A stretch of 64,000 nt of DNA from Nitratireductor mangrovi (GTDB taxonomy: Bacteria; Pseudomonadota; Alphaproteobacteria; Rhizobiales; Rhizobiaceae). Under the pieces are notes generated by a model. The model was not told the DNA's origin, did no database searches, and was given only the letters and a program-made list of their open reading frames with translations. A program made the translations under genes and the position numbers. The first letter of the stretch is position 1. Every line of letters starts with the position of its first letter. The stretch lies in contig NZ_CP042301.2 of assembly GCF_007922615.2 (NCBI RefSeq), positions 3,100,001 to 3,164,000 of the forward strand, written 5' to 3'. Positions 1-7,384 of this stretch are shown here, piece by piece.

Positions 1-249
1 GTCCCGCAGCGTTGCGAGCGGACGCCGTCGCCCGAGATGCCTGAAAGGCGGTGCTTCGGCATTCTCGCTCCCGTCGAACTGTGCCAGCGCGTGGCAGGGC
101 GCACAATTGGCCTCGGCCAGGCGCCGACCGCGGAAAGCGCTTTCCCGGTCCGCCGCCAAAGCGGGCAGGGTCCACGAAAGCGAGCCAAGAATGAGCATCA
201 CCCCTGCAAGGGCCAGGCTGTCGTTCGTTCGGCTTGTCGTCACCAGCAT
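1..249 (-). CDS. c-type cytochrome, 3' part outside window
   Basis: N-terminal 83 codons of an exported c-type cytochrome on the minus strand; the gene runs off the left edge. An N-terminal hydrophobic signal segment ends near residues 32-36 (PALAAD). It is followed by a single haem-binding motif CAPCH about 16 residues into the mature protein, the usual place for a class I cytochrome c. The ATG at 249 is the first reasonable start in this frame. It lies downstream of another cytochrome c and a kinase fusion, all on the same strand with short gaps, so it is probably the last visible gene of a three-gene operon. The role in periplasmic electron transfer is family knowledge; the partner is unknown. 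Confidence 0.75.
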   Translation of the reverse strand, partial: MLVTTSRTNDSLALAGVMLILGSLSWTLPALAADRESAFRGRRLAEANCAPCHALAQFDGSENAEAPPFRHLGRRRPLATLRD

Positions 250-293
250 CTTCGCAGCATAGACCACGTCCTGACCGCCATCCTTGATCGTGG

Positions 294-1874
294 TCAAGTC
301 CCGCTTCGCCGCGTGCCGGCGCGGCTTTTGCCCTCGAAATGACCGAGGATGTGCGCCACGATCTCCTCCGGCTGCCCGCCAGCGTCGATTTTCTTCCAGC
401 GGATGTCGTCGCGCTGGCGCCGCAGCTGCATCGCCAGCACGTCGATCGTCGCGTCGGAAGGACCTCCGGCCTTGCGCTCGCTGACCCGCCGTCGAAGGAG
501 CGCGGCCCCGGCGTCAAGCCACACGCCGAAGAAGGATACGCCGGCGCCGCGCGCTGCCCCTTCGATCCTGGTGCGGTCTCCCGCTCGGTCGAACACCGCG
601 TCAGCTACGACCGCGCCGCCTTGTCCGAGGATCGTCCCGGCCTTGCGGGCCATCTCGGCATAGACCCTTTCGGAAATCTCGGGACGATATGCTTCCTCGG
701 CAAGCCGCGTTTCGGCGCTCACGCCGTGCATCGCCTTGCGCAGCCGGTCGCTTTCGAGAATGCGCGCCCCCGGCGGAGTGCCGACATGAGCTGCCAGGGC
801 TTCGGCGACCGTCGTCTTGCCAGACCCGCTGAACCCGCCGATCGCGACGAGCCGCGCCGGACGATCTTCCAGCAGGGCGTTCGCGAGGTTGAAATAGGAT
901 CGTGCCTGCCCAGCCAGCACGGCGTCCTCATGTCCGCCCTCTTCCAATTGCGTCGCGGTCACATGCGCACGCACGGCCGCCCGCAGCGCCATGAAGAATG
1001 GCAGCAGCACGAAGCCGTCATCCTCTTCCGTTTCGTCGAGGTAGCGGTTCATGACCAGGTTGGCGAGGTCGGGAAGGTCGCGATGCCAAAGGTCCATCAG
1101 CAGGAAGGCGAGGTCGTAGAGGACGTCGATGCTCGCGATCTGCTCATTGAACTCGATGCAGTCGAACAGGCAGGGTTTCCCGTCGAGGACACAGATATTG
1201 CGCAGGTGCAGGTCTCCGTGGCCGCGCCGGACCTTGCCGGCCGTCGCGCGCCTGTCGAGCAGCCCGGCATGCCGGGCAAGCGCAGCGCGGAACCTCCGGT
1301 TGAGAGAATCGACCTCGATCTGCGGGAAGAGATGGCTTGTCGCAAAGCCCGCCTCGTTGATGTCGAGGACTCCGGCGATGTTGCCGCTGCCCGAGCCCGC
1401 CCGGACCACCGCCGCGACACCATGAAAGCGCTCGATCGCACGCGCAACGTCGGTCATCAGCCGCGGCGTCAGTTCGCCCTTTTCCGCTTTCCTGTCGAGC
1501 AGGCAGGACTGTTCGAACCTTTTCATCTCCACCACGGCGTCAACGGTGTCGCCCTCACCGTCAAAGGCAAGGTCGCCCACGCCTGATAGCGTTATGTACC
1601 GAACACCGAGATAGAGCCCCGGCGCCGTCGGGGCGTTGAGCTCGACCTCCTTTCGGCATGCGGAAAGCCTGAGCTGCGGCGTCGAAAAGTCGACATAGGG
1701 CAGCTTGACCGCGCGTTTCATCTTGTAGGCCCGCGTGCCTGCCAGGAAGATTCGGGAGATATGGGTTTCTATCACCTCGACCCGGTCTGCGCCCGGATGG
1801 TTGGCCGGGTCGGAAAGAAACGCGGTCACGCTGTCCTGCCGGTCGGTCGACATTTCTACACTGCCTGTGAACAT
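294..1874 (-). CDS. APH-like kinase / AAA P-loop kinase fusion protein
   Basis: A 526-residue cytoplasmic protein made of two kinase-like halves. The N-terminal part carries the aminoglycoside-phosphotransferase catalytic loop HGDLHLRN at residues 219-226 and a metal-binding-like acidic stretch after it (LFDCIEF). The C-terminal part has a Walker A motif (GGFSGSGKT, about 346-354), as in small P-loop kinases of the Zeta/adenylylsulfate-kinase type. This architecture is known as 'bifunctional aminoglycoside phosphotransferase/ATP-binding protein'; its substrate is not established and drug resistance should not be assumed. An alternative start is the ATG at 1850. It sits between two cytochrome c genes on the same strand, downstream of an FNR-type box at 2396. 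Confidence 0.8.
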   Translation of the reverse strand: MFTGSVEMSTDRQDSVTAFLSDPANHPGADRVEVIETHISRIFLAGTRAYKMKRAVKLPYVDFSTPQLRLSACRKEVELNAPTAPGLYLGVRYITLSGVGDLAFDGEGDTVDAVVEMKRFEQSCLLDRKAEKGELTPRLMTDVARAIERFHGVAAVVRAGSGSGNIAGVLDINEAGFATSHLFPQIEVDSLNRRFRAALARHAGLLDRRATAGKVRRGHGDLHLRNICVLDGKPCLFDCIEFNEQIASIDVLYDLAFLLMDLWHRDLPDLANLVMNRYLDETEEDDGFVLLPFFMALRAAVRAHVTATQLEEGGHEDAVLAGQARSYFNLANALLEDRPARLVAIGGFSGSGKTTVAEALAAHVGTPPGARILESDRLRKAMHGVSAETRLAEEAYRPEISERVYAEMARKAGTILGQGGAVVADAVFDRAGDRTRIEGAARGAGVSFFGVWLDAGAALLRRRVSERKAGGPSDATIDVLAMQLRRQRDDIRWKKIDAGGQPEEIVAHILGHFEGKSRAGTRRSGT

Positions 1875-1924
1875 TGGCGTGAGCTTCTTGTGCCGAAACG
1901 AATGAAAGAGACCCTGGTTTCCCG

Positions 1925-2350
1925 TCAGCGCTGCAACGTCTCGATAAATTCGGTGAGACGGTGGACGCGTTCGCGCGCAATCAACTCGCCGCCGATCGGC
2001 CCGAAAGTCTCGATGTCACCCTCCTTGAAAACCTCGCCCCAAACCGGCATCTCGCCATCATTATGGAGAGGCACGACGTAGCGGCCGTCGATCACCCAGA
2101 AAACCTTCCAGTAGGGATACTCGCCGCCATTGTCGCGCGCGAGCCCCGTCAGATCGCTCGGTGGTGCCGCAAGGTCTGCTGAGCGCGGTCCATCGCCTTG
2201 TCCGTTTTCGCCATGACATGCGGCACAGGAATTCTGGTATTCTGCCGGGCCGTAGTCACGCTCGCCGGCCAGCGCGGAAAAGCCCGCCAGAAGCAAGGTG
2301 ACCGTTGTTGCGATCGTCTTCGTTGTGGTCATCACTTTTGTTGTCGCCAT
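1925..2350 (-). CDS. periplasmic class I cytochrome c
   Basis: 141-residue exported monohaem cytochrome. A signal peptide covers about residues 1-29, the haem motif CAACH is at residues 42-46, and the probable axial methionine is Met101 in GEMPVWG. The N-terminus is rich in threonine and lysine before the hydrophobic core; a second possible start is the ATG at 2332, because the first ATG has no clear Shine-Dalgarno sequence. It is the first gene of a minus-strand unit that continues into the kinase fusion and a second cytochrome. An FNR/FixK-type palindrome lies about 50 bp upstream, which fits induction at low oxygen (inference). Confidence 0.85.
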   Translation of the reverse strand: MATTKVMTTTKTIATTVTLLLAGFSALAGERDYGPAEYQNSCAACHGENGQGDGPRSADLAAPPSDLTGLARDNGGEYPYWKVFWVIDGRYVVPLHNDGEMPVWGEVFKEGDIETFGPIGGELIARERVHRLTEFIETLQR

Positions 2351-2395
2351 GTTCGAGCACGCTAGTCATCATCGAACAGTTGTCGCGACTGCACA

Positions 2396-2409
2396 TTGAT
2401 GCCGGTCAA
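2396..2409. promoter_or_regulatory. FNR/FixK-type binding site between divergent genes
   Basis: The sequence TTGAT-GCCG-GTCAA matches the FNR/FixK consensus TTGAT-N4-ATCAA with one change in the right half. It lies in the divergent intergenic region between the cytochrome c gene (start 2350, minus) and the universal stress protein gene (start 2522, plus). If it acted at -41.5 for the plus-strand gene, the start of transcription would fall near 2444. Function is inferred from sequence and from two similar boxes in the same neighbourhood. Confidence 0.65.
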
Positions 2410-2521
2410 ACCACACACGGTTGCCTCATTGATCCAGCGCAAGGACGTCTTGCTGTACCCGGCCTACGTGACAGGGACTCGCATGAAGAGAGCACCCAGT
2501 TAGGCTCACGGAGAACCGGCT

Positions 2522-3358
2522 ATGACTTTCAAGACCATTCTCGCCGTCACCGAGGCGGACGGCAGTGACGACGATCTCCACCTGGCGGCGGCCCTCTGCG
2601 AAGAGGCGGGTGCCCATCTGTCCACCTTGGTCGTCGGGATCGCGGCACCGCCTCCTGTCGGTGAATACGCCGCTGTCGTTTCCGACATCTGGGTGAAGGA
2701 GCGTCGGGACGACATCGCGAGGCTGACGTCGCGAACAAGCGGGGTTTCCGCATTTCTTGCCGCGCTTCCAGTCTCTGCCGACGTCACCAGCGAGTATGCC
2801 GAGCAGTTCTGGGCCGACGACGCCGTCGGACGCCGCGCTCGCTACGCTGACCTCGTTCTGGTCGGGCCCGGGCTCGCCGCCTCCCCGCTCCTGAGGGACA
2901 AGGTGGTGGAAGGCGTCCTGTTTGCTTCTGGCAGGCCGCTGCTTGTTGTTCCGGATAACGCGCGTGCTACCCTGAGGCCGGAACGCGTCAGCGTCGCATG
3001 GGATGGCGGCATGGAGGCGTCACGCGCGGTGCGCGAGGCGATCGACCTGCTGACCGCGGCTCGGGAGGTCCGGCTGGTTCTTATCGATCCGGTCGGGGGC
3101 GAAGAAGCCCACGGCGCCGAGCCGGGCGCCGATCTCGCCAGCTATCTCTCGCGTCACGGTGCAAAGGTCACGGTCGATCGCCTGCCGAGCGAGGGGCATC
3201 CGGTGGCTGCCATTCTGGCGCGCCATGCACGGGACACGGCGTGCGAACTCTTGGTCGCCGGTGCCTACGGGCATTCCCGCCTGCGCGAAAGCCTCCTTGG
3301 CGGCGTGACCCGCTCCCTTCTGGAGAACCCGCCGCTGCCGGTGCTCCTGGCGCGGTGA
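2522..3358 (+). CDS. universal stress protein, tandem UspA domains
   Basis: 278 residues, about twice a single UspA domain, so a tandem Usp protein. The second domain ends with a well preserved nucleotide-binding signature (GAYGHSR...GGVTRSLL, about residues 246-266), of the G-2x-G-9x-G(S/T) type that binds ATP. The first domain lacks an obvious copy and is probably degenerate. The ATG is preceded by GGAG at suitable spacing. It stands opposite a cytochrome operon with an FNR-type site between them. Tandem Usp proteins of proteobacterial low-oxygen regulons support survival under energy limitation; that role is inferred here. Confidence 0.88.
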   Translation: MTFKTILAVTEADGSDDDLHLAAALCEEAGAHLSTLVVGIAAPPPVGEYAAVVSDIWVKERRDDIARLTSRTSGVSAFLAALPVSADVTSEYAEQFWADDAVGRRARYADLVLVGPGLAASPLLRDKVVEGVLFASGRPLLVVPDNARATLRPERVSVAWDGGMEASRAVREAIDLLTAAREVRLVLIDPVGGEEAHGAEPGADLASYLSRHGAKVTVDRLPSEGHPVAAILARHARDTACELLVAGAYGHSRLRESLLGGVTRSLLENPPLPVLLAR

Positions 3359-3384
3359 CTGGGCGCCTTTCGGGTCAACCCAAA

Positions 3385-3416
3385 CAAAAAAGCGGCGCGG
3401 GTCTTCCGCGCCGCTT
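3385..3416 (-). terminator. rho-independent terminator between convergent genes
   Basis: A perfect 10-bp stem (AGCGGCGCGG at 3391-3400 with CCGCGCCGCT at 3406-3415) has a 5-nt loop. On the minus strand it is followed by TTTTTT, giving a strong terminator for hsp20. On the plus strand the tail is weaker, so it may also stop the usp transcript only partly. Confidence 0.85.
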
Positions 3417-3435
3417 GCCTTTCCTGGGCTGGATG

Positions 3436-3966
3436 TCAGGCCGCCTTGACCGAGATTTTCTTTTCGGCCTTTTTCGCGTCTGCCGTCTTGGGCAGCCTCA
3501 CGGTCAGAACACCCTTGCTGAAATTCGCTTCTATCCCGTCGAGATCAACGCCGTCGGGAAGCCGGAAGGAACGCTGGAACGAACCGAAGCGCCGCTCCGA
3601 CAAATAGTAGTCCGTCTGCTTTTCCTCCTTCTCCTCGCTCTTTTCGCCCCTGATGGTCAGGATGCGGTTCGCAAGCCGGATATCGACCTTGTCCTCGTCG
3701 ATGCCTGGCAGTTCGGCCGTTATCTCGTATTCGCCCTCCCTCTCGACCCAGTCGACGGCTGGCGCCATGGGCCATTCGGAACCCCGCGCAACGGGCTCGA
3801 GAGCGGGACGTGTCCGTCCCGTCGGCAGGCGCCAATCGAAGGGATGGAAATCGTCAAAAAGGCGGTCGATCTCCCTTCGCAGGCTTTCGAACGGCAACCA
3901 GCCCCGTTCGACCGATTGCGGTGAATTCGTGTCATTCTTGACCGGCAGTTTCGTTGCTTCGACCAT
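3436..3966 (-). CDS. Hsp20/alpha-crystallin small heat shock protein
   Basis: 176-residue small heat shock protein, an ATP-independent holdase that binds unfolding proteins. The alpha-crystallin domain occupies roughly residues 60-165: a start around VDWVEREGEYEITAELPG, a central charged loop and the conserved GVLTVRLPK strand near the end. The start at 3966 is chosen because AGGACG precedes this ATG and family similarity begins here; the open frame extends 35 codons further upstream without support. It is transcribed divergently from the phasin gene, and the shared intergenic region holds a perfect FNR-type palindrome. It ends at a strong terminator. Confidence 0.9.
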   Translation of the reverse strand: MVEATKLPVKNDTNSPQSVERGWLPFESLRREIDRLFDDFHPFDWRLPTGRTRPALEPVARGSEWPMAPAVDWVEREGEYEITAELPGIDEDKVDIRLANRILTIRGEKSEEKEEKQTDYYLSERRFGSFQRSFRLPDGVDLDGIEANFSKGVLTVRLPKTADAKKAEKKISVKAA

Positions 3967-4131
3967 TGTCTTCGTCCTTGTGCTCAGGTTCTCCCTGTGG
4001 ACGGGTGGCCATGCGACCAGCCCGCCACAGGCGGCCGGCGCATGAGGCGCCGGAGGCAGCCCTCCGGGCATGAACTGCGTCTCGGCAGCGACTGTCTCAT
4101 ATGATTATCGGTCCGCGCTTTTGCGTGCTCT

Positions 4132-4145
4132 TTGATCAGGATCAA
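4132..4145. promoter_or_regulatory. perfect FNR/FixK-type palindrome
   Basis: TTGAT-CAGG-ATCAA is an exact match to the FNR/FixK2 consensus. Placed at -41.5 relative to the phasin gene it predicts a transcription start near 4180, with a weak -10-like TAGGCT at 4168 and a 48-nt leader carrying AGGAG. It could also serve the divergent hsp20 gene (start 3966). Confidence 0.75.
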
Positions 4146-4227
4146 CAAACCGCGGGGCCTGATGAGCTAGGCTTGAAAATAGGTCGTTGCATCAGGACGA
4201 CTATCCTCGTGATCAGGAGCTTGCGCC

Positions 4228-4614
4228 ATGCGGAGCAAGGAAATGTCTCCATCCCCCCGGGCAATGAACGCCGTTCCGATGTTCGGTCAGGCACAGAAAC
4301 TCGCGGTTGCCGGTGCACGCCTTCAGGCCCACGGCTTCAAGGCGATGATGCGCTACCAGATCGAGATGCTCGATTTCCTGAAGCATCGCTTCGAACAGGA
4401 CGTCAAGCTGGTCGACGACCTCGTTTCCAGCAGCGAATTCAATGACGCTTTCGACGTCTGCAGCGACTTCTTCCAGAACGCTGCGATCGAGTATTCGGAG
4501 GAGATGGGCAAGGTCGCCTCGATTGGCTCCAAGCTCGCCTCCGAAGCTGCAAGCCGTGTCCGCACGGAAACCGAATCCGTCATCGAGGATATGGCCGCAA
4601 AAACCGTCGCCTGA
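4228..4614 (+). CDS. phasin family protein
   Basis: 128-residue amphipathic helical protein of the phasin type, which coats polyhydroxyalkanoate granules. The sequence lacks Cys-rich or catalytic motifs and shows long helix-forming stretches (AQKLAVAGARLQAHGFKAMM; EFNDAFDVCSDFFQNA) with the phasin pattern of Phe, Ala and acidic residues. AGGAG lies 8-9 bp before the ATG. It is followed by an SDR and a PHA synthase on the same strand, so the three probably form a PHA storage unit. A perfect FNR-type box precedes it. Confidence 0.85.
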   Translation: MRSKEMSPSPRAMNAVPMFGQAQKLAVAGARLQAHGFKAMMRYQIEMLDFLKHRFEQDVKLVDDLVSSSEFNDAFDVCSDFFQNAAIEYSEEMGKVASIGSKLASEAASRVRTETESVIEDMAAKTVA

Positions 4615-4700
4615 CGGGCAGGATGGCGACGCGATCGGTAGGCCGGCGGGGCGTGACGCCTGCTCGCCGGTCGTGCTGCCGGGGAGTGGAGATACAAGCT

Positions 4701-5471
4701 GTGGCCTTGGTTGTGGGAAAGACCGCGCTGGTGACCGGTGCGGCGGCGGGAATTGGCCGAGCAACCGCAATATGCTTTGCCCGCGAGGGCGCACGGGTCT
4801 TGGTATCCGACCTGAATGCCGATGGCGGCGAAGAGACTGTTAGCCTGATCAGAAGCGGCGGTGGCGAGGCGACATTCGTAAAAGCGGACGTTTCCTTGGC
4901 GGCCGACGTGGCGGCACTGGTCGCGAAGACGCTGGAGACCTATGGGAAACTCGATTGTGCCTGCAACAATGCCGGTATCGAGGGAACGGTCGTGCCCCTT
5001 GTCGAACAGGCTGACGACAATTTCGATGCGATCATGGCCGTCAACGCCAGGGGCACGTTTCTGTGTCTCAAGGCGGAAATCACGGAGATGCTCAAATCGG
5101 GCGGCGGCGCGATCGTCAACCTCGCTTCGGTTGCCGGACTGATCGGCTTTCCCGGCCTCGCGCCTTATGTAGCCTCGAAACATGCCATCAACGGCCTGAC
5201 CCGAAACGCGGCACTCGAATATGCCAGGCAAGGCATCCGGGTGAATGCCGTCTGCCCCGGCGGGATCGACACGCGCATGCTCGATTCACTGGCCGACCAG
5301 GCCAGCGGTGGCGCGCTCGACGCGCACCAGATGTTGGACCCACTGCATCCCATCGGCCGCATCGGAACGCCCGAGGAGGTCGCCGAAATGATCGTCTGGC
5401 TCTGTTCGTCGAGGGCTTCCTCCGTCACCGGCGCGATCATCCCCGTCGACGGCGGATACGTCAGCCAGTAG
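4701..5471 (+). CDS. SDR family NAD(P)-dependent oxidoreductase
   Basis: 256-residue classical short-chain dehydrogenase with TGAAAGIG cofactor loop (residues 12-19), NNAG, catalytic Ser in the LASVAG strand, and the YVASK motif with Tyr156 and Lys160. It ends in the usual VDGGY. The start is set at GTG 4701, preceded by GGGGAGTGGAG; an upstream ATG at 4623 would add a basic Cys/Arg-rich tail unlike the family. Lying between phasin and PHA synthase, it could act as an acetoacetyl-CoA reductase (PhaB-like), but the SDR fold alone does not prove the substrate. It is not a close textual match to PhaB. Confidence 0.82.
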   Translation: MALVVGKTALVTGAAAGIGRATAICFAREGARVLVSDLNADGGEETVSLIRSGGGEATFVKADVSLAADVAALVAKTLETYGKLDCACNNAGIEGTVVPLVEQADDNFDAIMAVNARGTFLCLKAEITEMLKSGGGAIVNLASVAGLIGFPGLAPYVASKHAINGLTRNAALEYARQGIRVNAVCPGGIDTRMLDSLADQASGGALDAHQMLDPLHPIGRIGTPEEVAEMIVWLCSSRASSVTGAIIPVDGGYVSQ

Positions 5472-5486
5472 ATCGCGGAGAACAGC

Positions 5487-7319
5487 ATGCGCGCAATCAC
5501 CGGACCGCGTCGGAAACGAAGACCGGCGCTCAGGCCCGCTGCGCCGACAGGGCGCAAGGTGGGACAAGTGCGTGCCCCCGACGTGCCCCCTGCGCAGTTG
5601 GCCGACGGGGCGAAAGTCTACCGCGAGGCGGATCGCCTCGTCCACGCGGCCGTCGGTGCGTGGACGCTCGGAATGTCGCCGGCCAGCCTTCTGCAGGCGT
5701 GGCAGGATTGGGCGCTGCATCTGGCCATTTCGCCCGGCAAGCAGCAGCAGATCATCGCCAAGGCCCTGGAGAAGACAGCCCGCCTGTCGGGCTTCCTTTC
5801 AACTTGCGCCGCCGAGCGGGGGCTCGGCCGTCCATGCATCTCGCCCCTGCCGCAGGATCGGCGTTTCGGCCATCAGGGATGGCGTGTCTTTCCCTTCAGC
5901 CTGTTTCAGCAGAGCTTTCTGCTCTGGCAGCAGTGGTGGCACAACGCGACGACCGGCGTGCCCGGCGTTTCCGCAAGGCACGAGCGGCTCGTGGAGTTCT
6001 ACAGCCGGCAATGGCTCGACATGGTCGCGCCGTCAAACTTCGCGCTGACCAATCCGGAAATCCTCGAACGCGCCCTGCGCGATGGGGGCGCCAACTTTGT
6101 CATCGGCATCCAGAACCTGATCGAAGACCTTTCGCGCCAATGGTCCGGCGGACCTGATCCGGCCGCGGAGCGCTTCCGTCCTGGTCACGAAGTGGCCGCA
6201 ACGCCCGGCGACGTGATCTTCCGCAACGACCTGATCGAACTCATCCGCTACCGGTCGACGGCCACGACGGTGCATCCCGAGCCCGTACTGCTCGCGCCGG
6301 CCTGGGTCATGAAATATTACATCCTCGACCTGTCGCCGGGAAATTCCCTGGTCAGGCACCTGCGGGACGAGGGTTTTCAAGTCTACTGCATCTCGTGGCG
6401 CAACCCCGGCCGGGCCCAGCGCGACCTGTCGCTTGAGGATTACAGGCAGTCGGGCGTGATGGCGGCGCTCGACGCCGTGGGCGAGGATGCCGGGCCAGGC
6501 CGGTTCCACGGCGTTGGCTATTGCCTTGGCGGCACGATGCTTTCGATTGCCGCAGCAGCCATGGCCCGTGACGGTGATACGCGGCTGAAGACGCTGTCGC
6601 TTCTGGCCGCACAGGTCGATTTCGACGAACCGGGCGAACTCGGCCTCTTCATCGACGAGAGCCAGCTCTCCATGCTGGAAGATATCATGTGGAGCGAGGG
6701 CTATCTCGACCAACACCGCATGGCGGGCGCGTTCCAGCTGCTGCGGTCGCAGGATCTGGTCTGGTCGCGCATCGTACGCGATTACCTGATGGGCGAACGC
6801 GCCGAAATGACCGACCTTATGGCCTGGAACGCCGACGCGACGCGCATGCCCTACCGCATGCATTCGCAATATCTGCGGCAGTTCTATCTCGACAACGACC
6901 TGTCCCAGGGCCGCTACAGGGTCGCCGGCAGGCCGGTTCACCTTGAAGACATCAAAGTGCCTGTCTTTGCCGTGGGAACCGAAACCGATCACGTCGCTCC
7001 CTGGCGATCGGTGTTCAAGCTGATGCACCTGCTCGACACCGATGTCGACTTCGTTCTCACCAATGGCGGCCACAATGCCGGGATCGTCGCCGCTCCGGGC
7101 CATCCGCGCCGTGCCTTCCGCCATCTCTGCTACCGCGAGGGCGGGCCGCATCCGTCGCCGGACGACTGGCTCGAAGGCGCTGGGACGCTACCCGGCTCAT
7201 GGTGGCTCGCGTGGTTCGAATGGCTGAAGGCCCGCTCCGGGCAGCCTGGCGTGCCCCGAACGATCGCAGGCCGAGAGCCGCTCGCCGCCGCGCCCGGAAC
7301 CTACGTATTCGACGCTTGA
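5487..7319 (+). CDS. phaC: class I poly(3-hydroxyalkanoate) synthase
   Basis: 610-residue polymerase that builds PHA from hydroxyacyl-CoA at the granule surface. The lipase-like box GYCLGG carries the nucleophile Cys346; Asp501 (TETDHVAPW) and His529 (GGHNAG) complete the triad. An N-terminal domain of about 230 residues precedes the alpha/beta-hydrolase core, as in class I enzymes that work without PhaE. It follows the SDR gene with only 15 bp between, and both lie behind the phasin gene and its FNR-type box. The first 30 residues are Arg-rich and poorly conserved in type, so the start could lie somewhat downstream. Confidence 0.92.
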   Translation: MRAITGPRRKRRPALRPAAPTGRKVGQVRAPDVPPAQLADGAKVYREADRLVHAAVGAWTLGMSPASLLQAWQDWALHLAISPGKQQQIIAKALEKTARLSGFLSTCAAERGLGRPCISPLPQDRRFGHQGWRVFPFSLFQQSFLLWQQWWHNATTGVPGVSARHERLVEFYSRQWLDMVAPSNFALTNPEILERALRDGGANFVIGIQNLIEDLSRQWSGGPDPAAERFRPGHEVAATPGDVIFRNDLIELIRYRSTATTVHPEPVLLAPAWVMKYYILDLSPGNSLVRHLRDEGFQVYCISWRNPGRAQRDLSLEDYRQSGVMAALDAVGEDAGPGRFHGVGYCLGGTMLSIAAAAMARDGDTRLKTLSLLAAQVDFDEPGELGLFIDESQLSMLEDIMWSEGYLDQHRMAGAFQLLRSQDLVWSRIVRDYLMGERAEMTDLMAWNADATRMPYRMHSQYLRQFYLDNDLSQGRYRVAGRPVHLEDIKVPVFAVGTETDHVAPWRSVFKLMHLLDTDVDFVLTNGGHNAGIVAAPGHPRRAFRHLCYREGGPHPSPDDWLEGAGTLPGSWWLAWFEWLKARSGQPGVPRTIAGREPLAAAPGTYVFDA

Positions 7320-7335
7320 CGGGTCAGTTCCCGTC

Positions 7336-7349
7336 TTGACGCACGTCAA
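7336..7349. promoter_or_regulatory. FNR/FixK-type palindrome upstream of P-type ATPase
   Basis: TTGAC-GCAC-GTCAA is a perfect dyad resembling FNR/FixK sites. Its centre is only about 42 bp from the ATG at 7385. Activation at -41.5 would therefore start transcription at the ATG itself, leaving no room for the AGGCGAAGG ribosome site; the site may act from another register or repress. Confidence 0.6.
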
Positions 7350-7384
7350 GGCTGCAAGCACCGCAAAACGGGTAGGCGAAGGCC

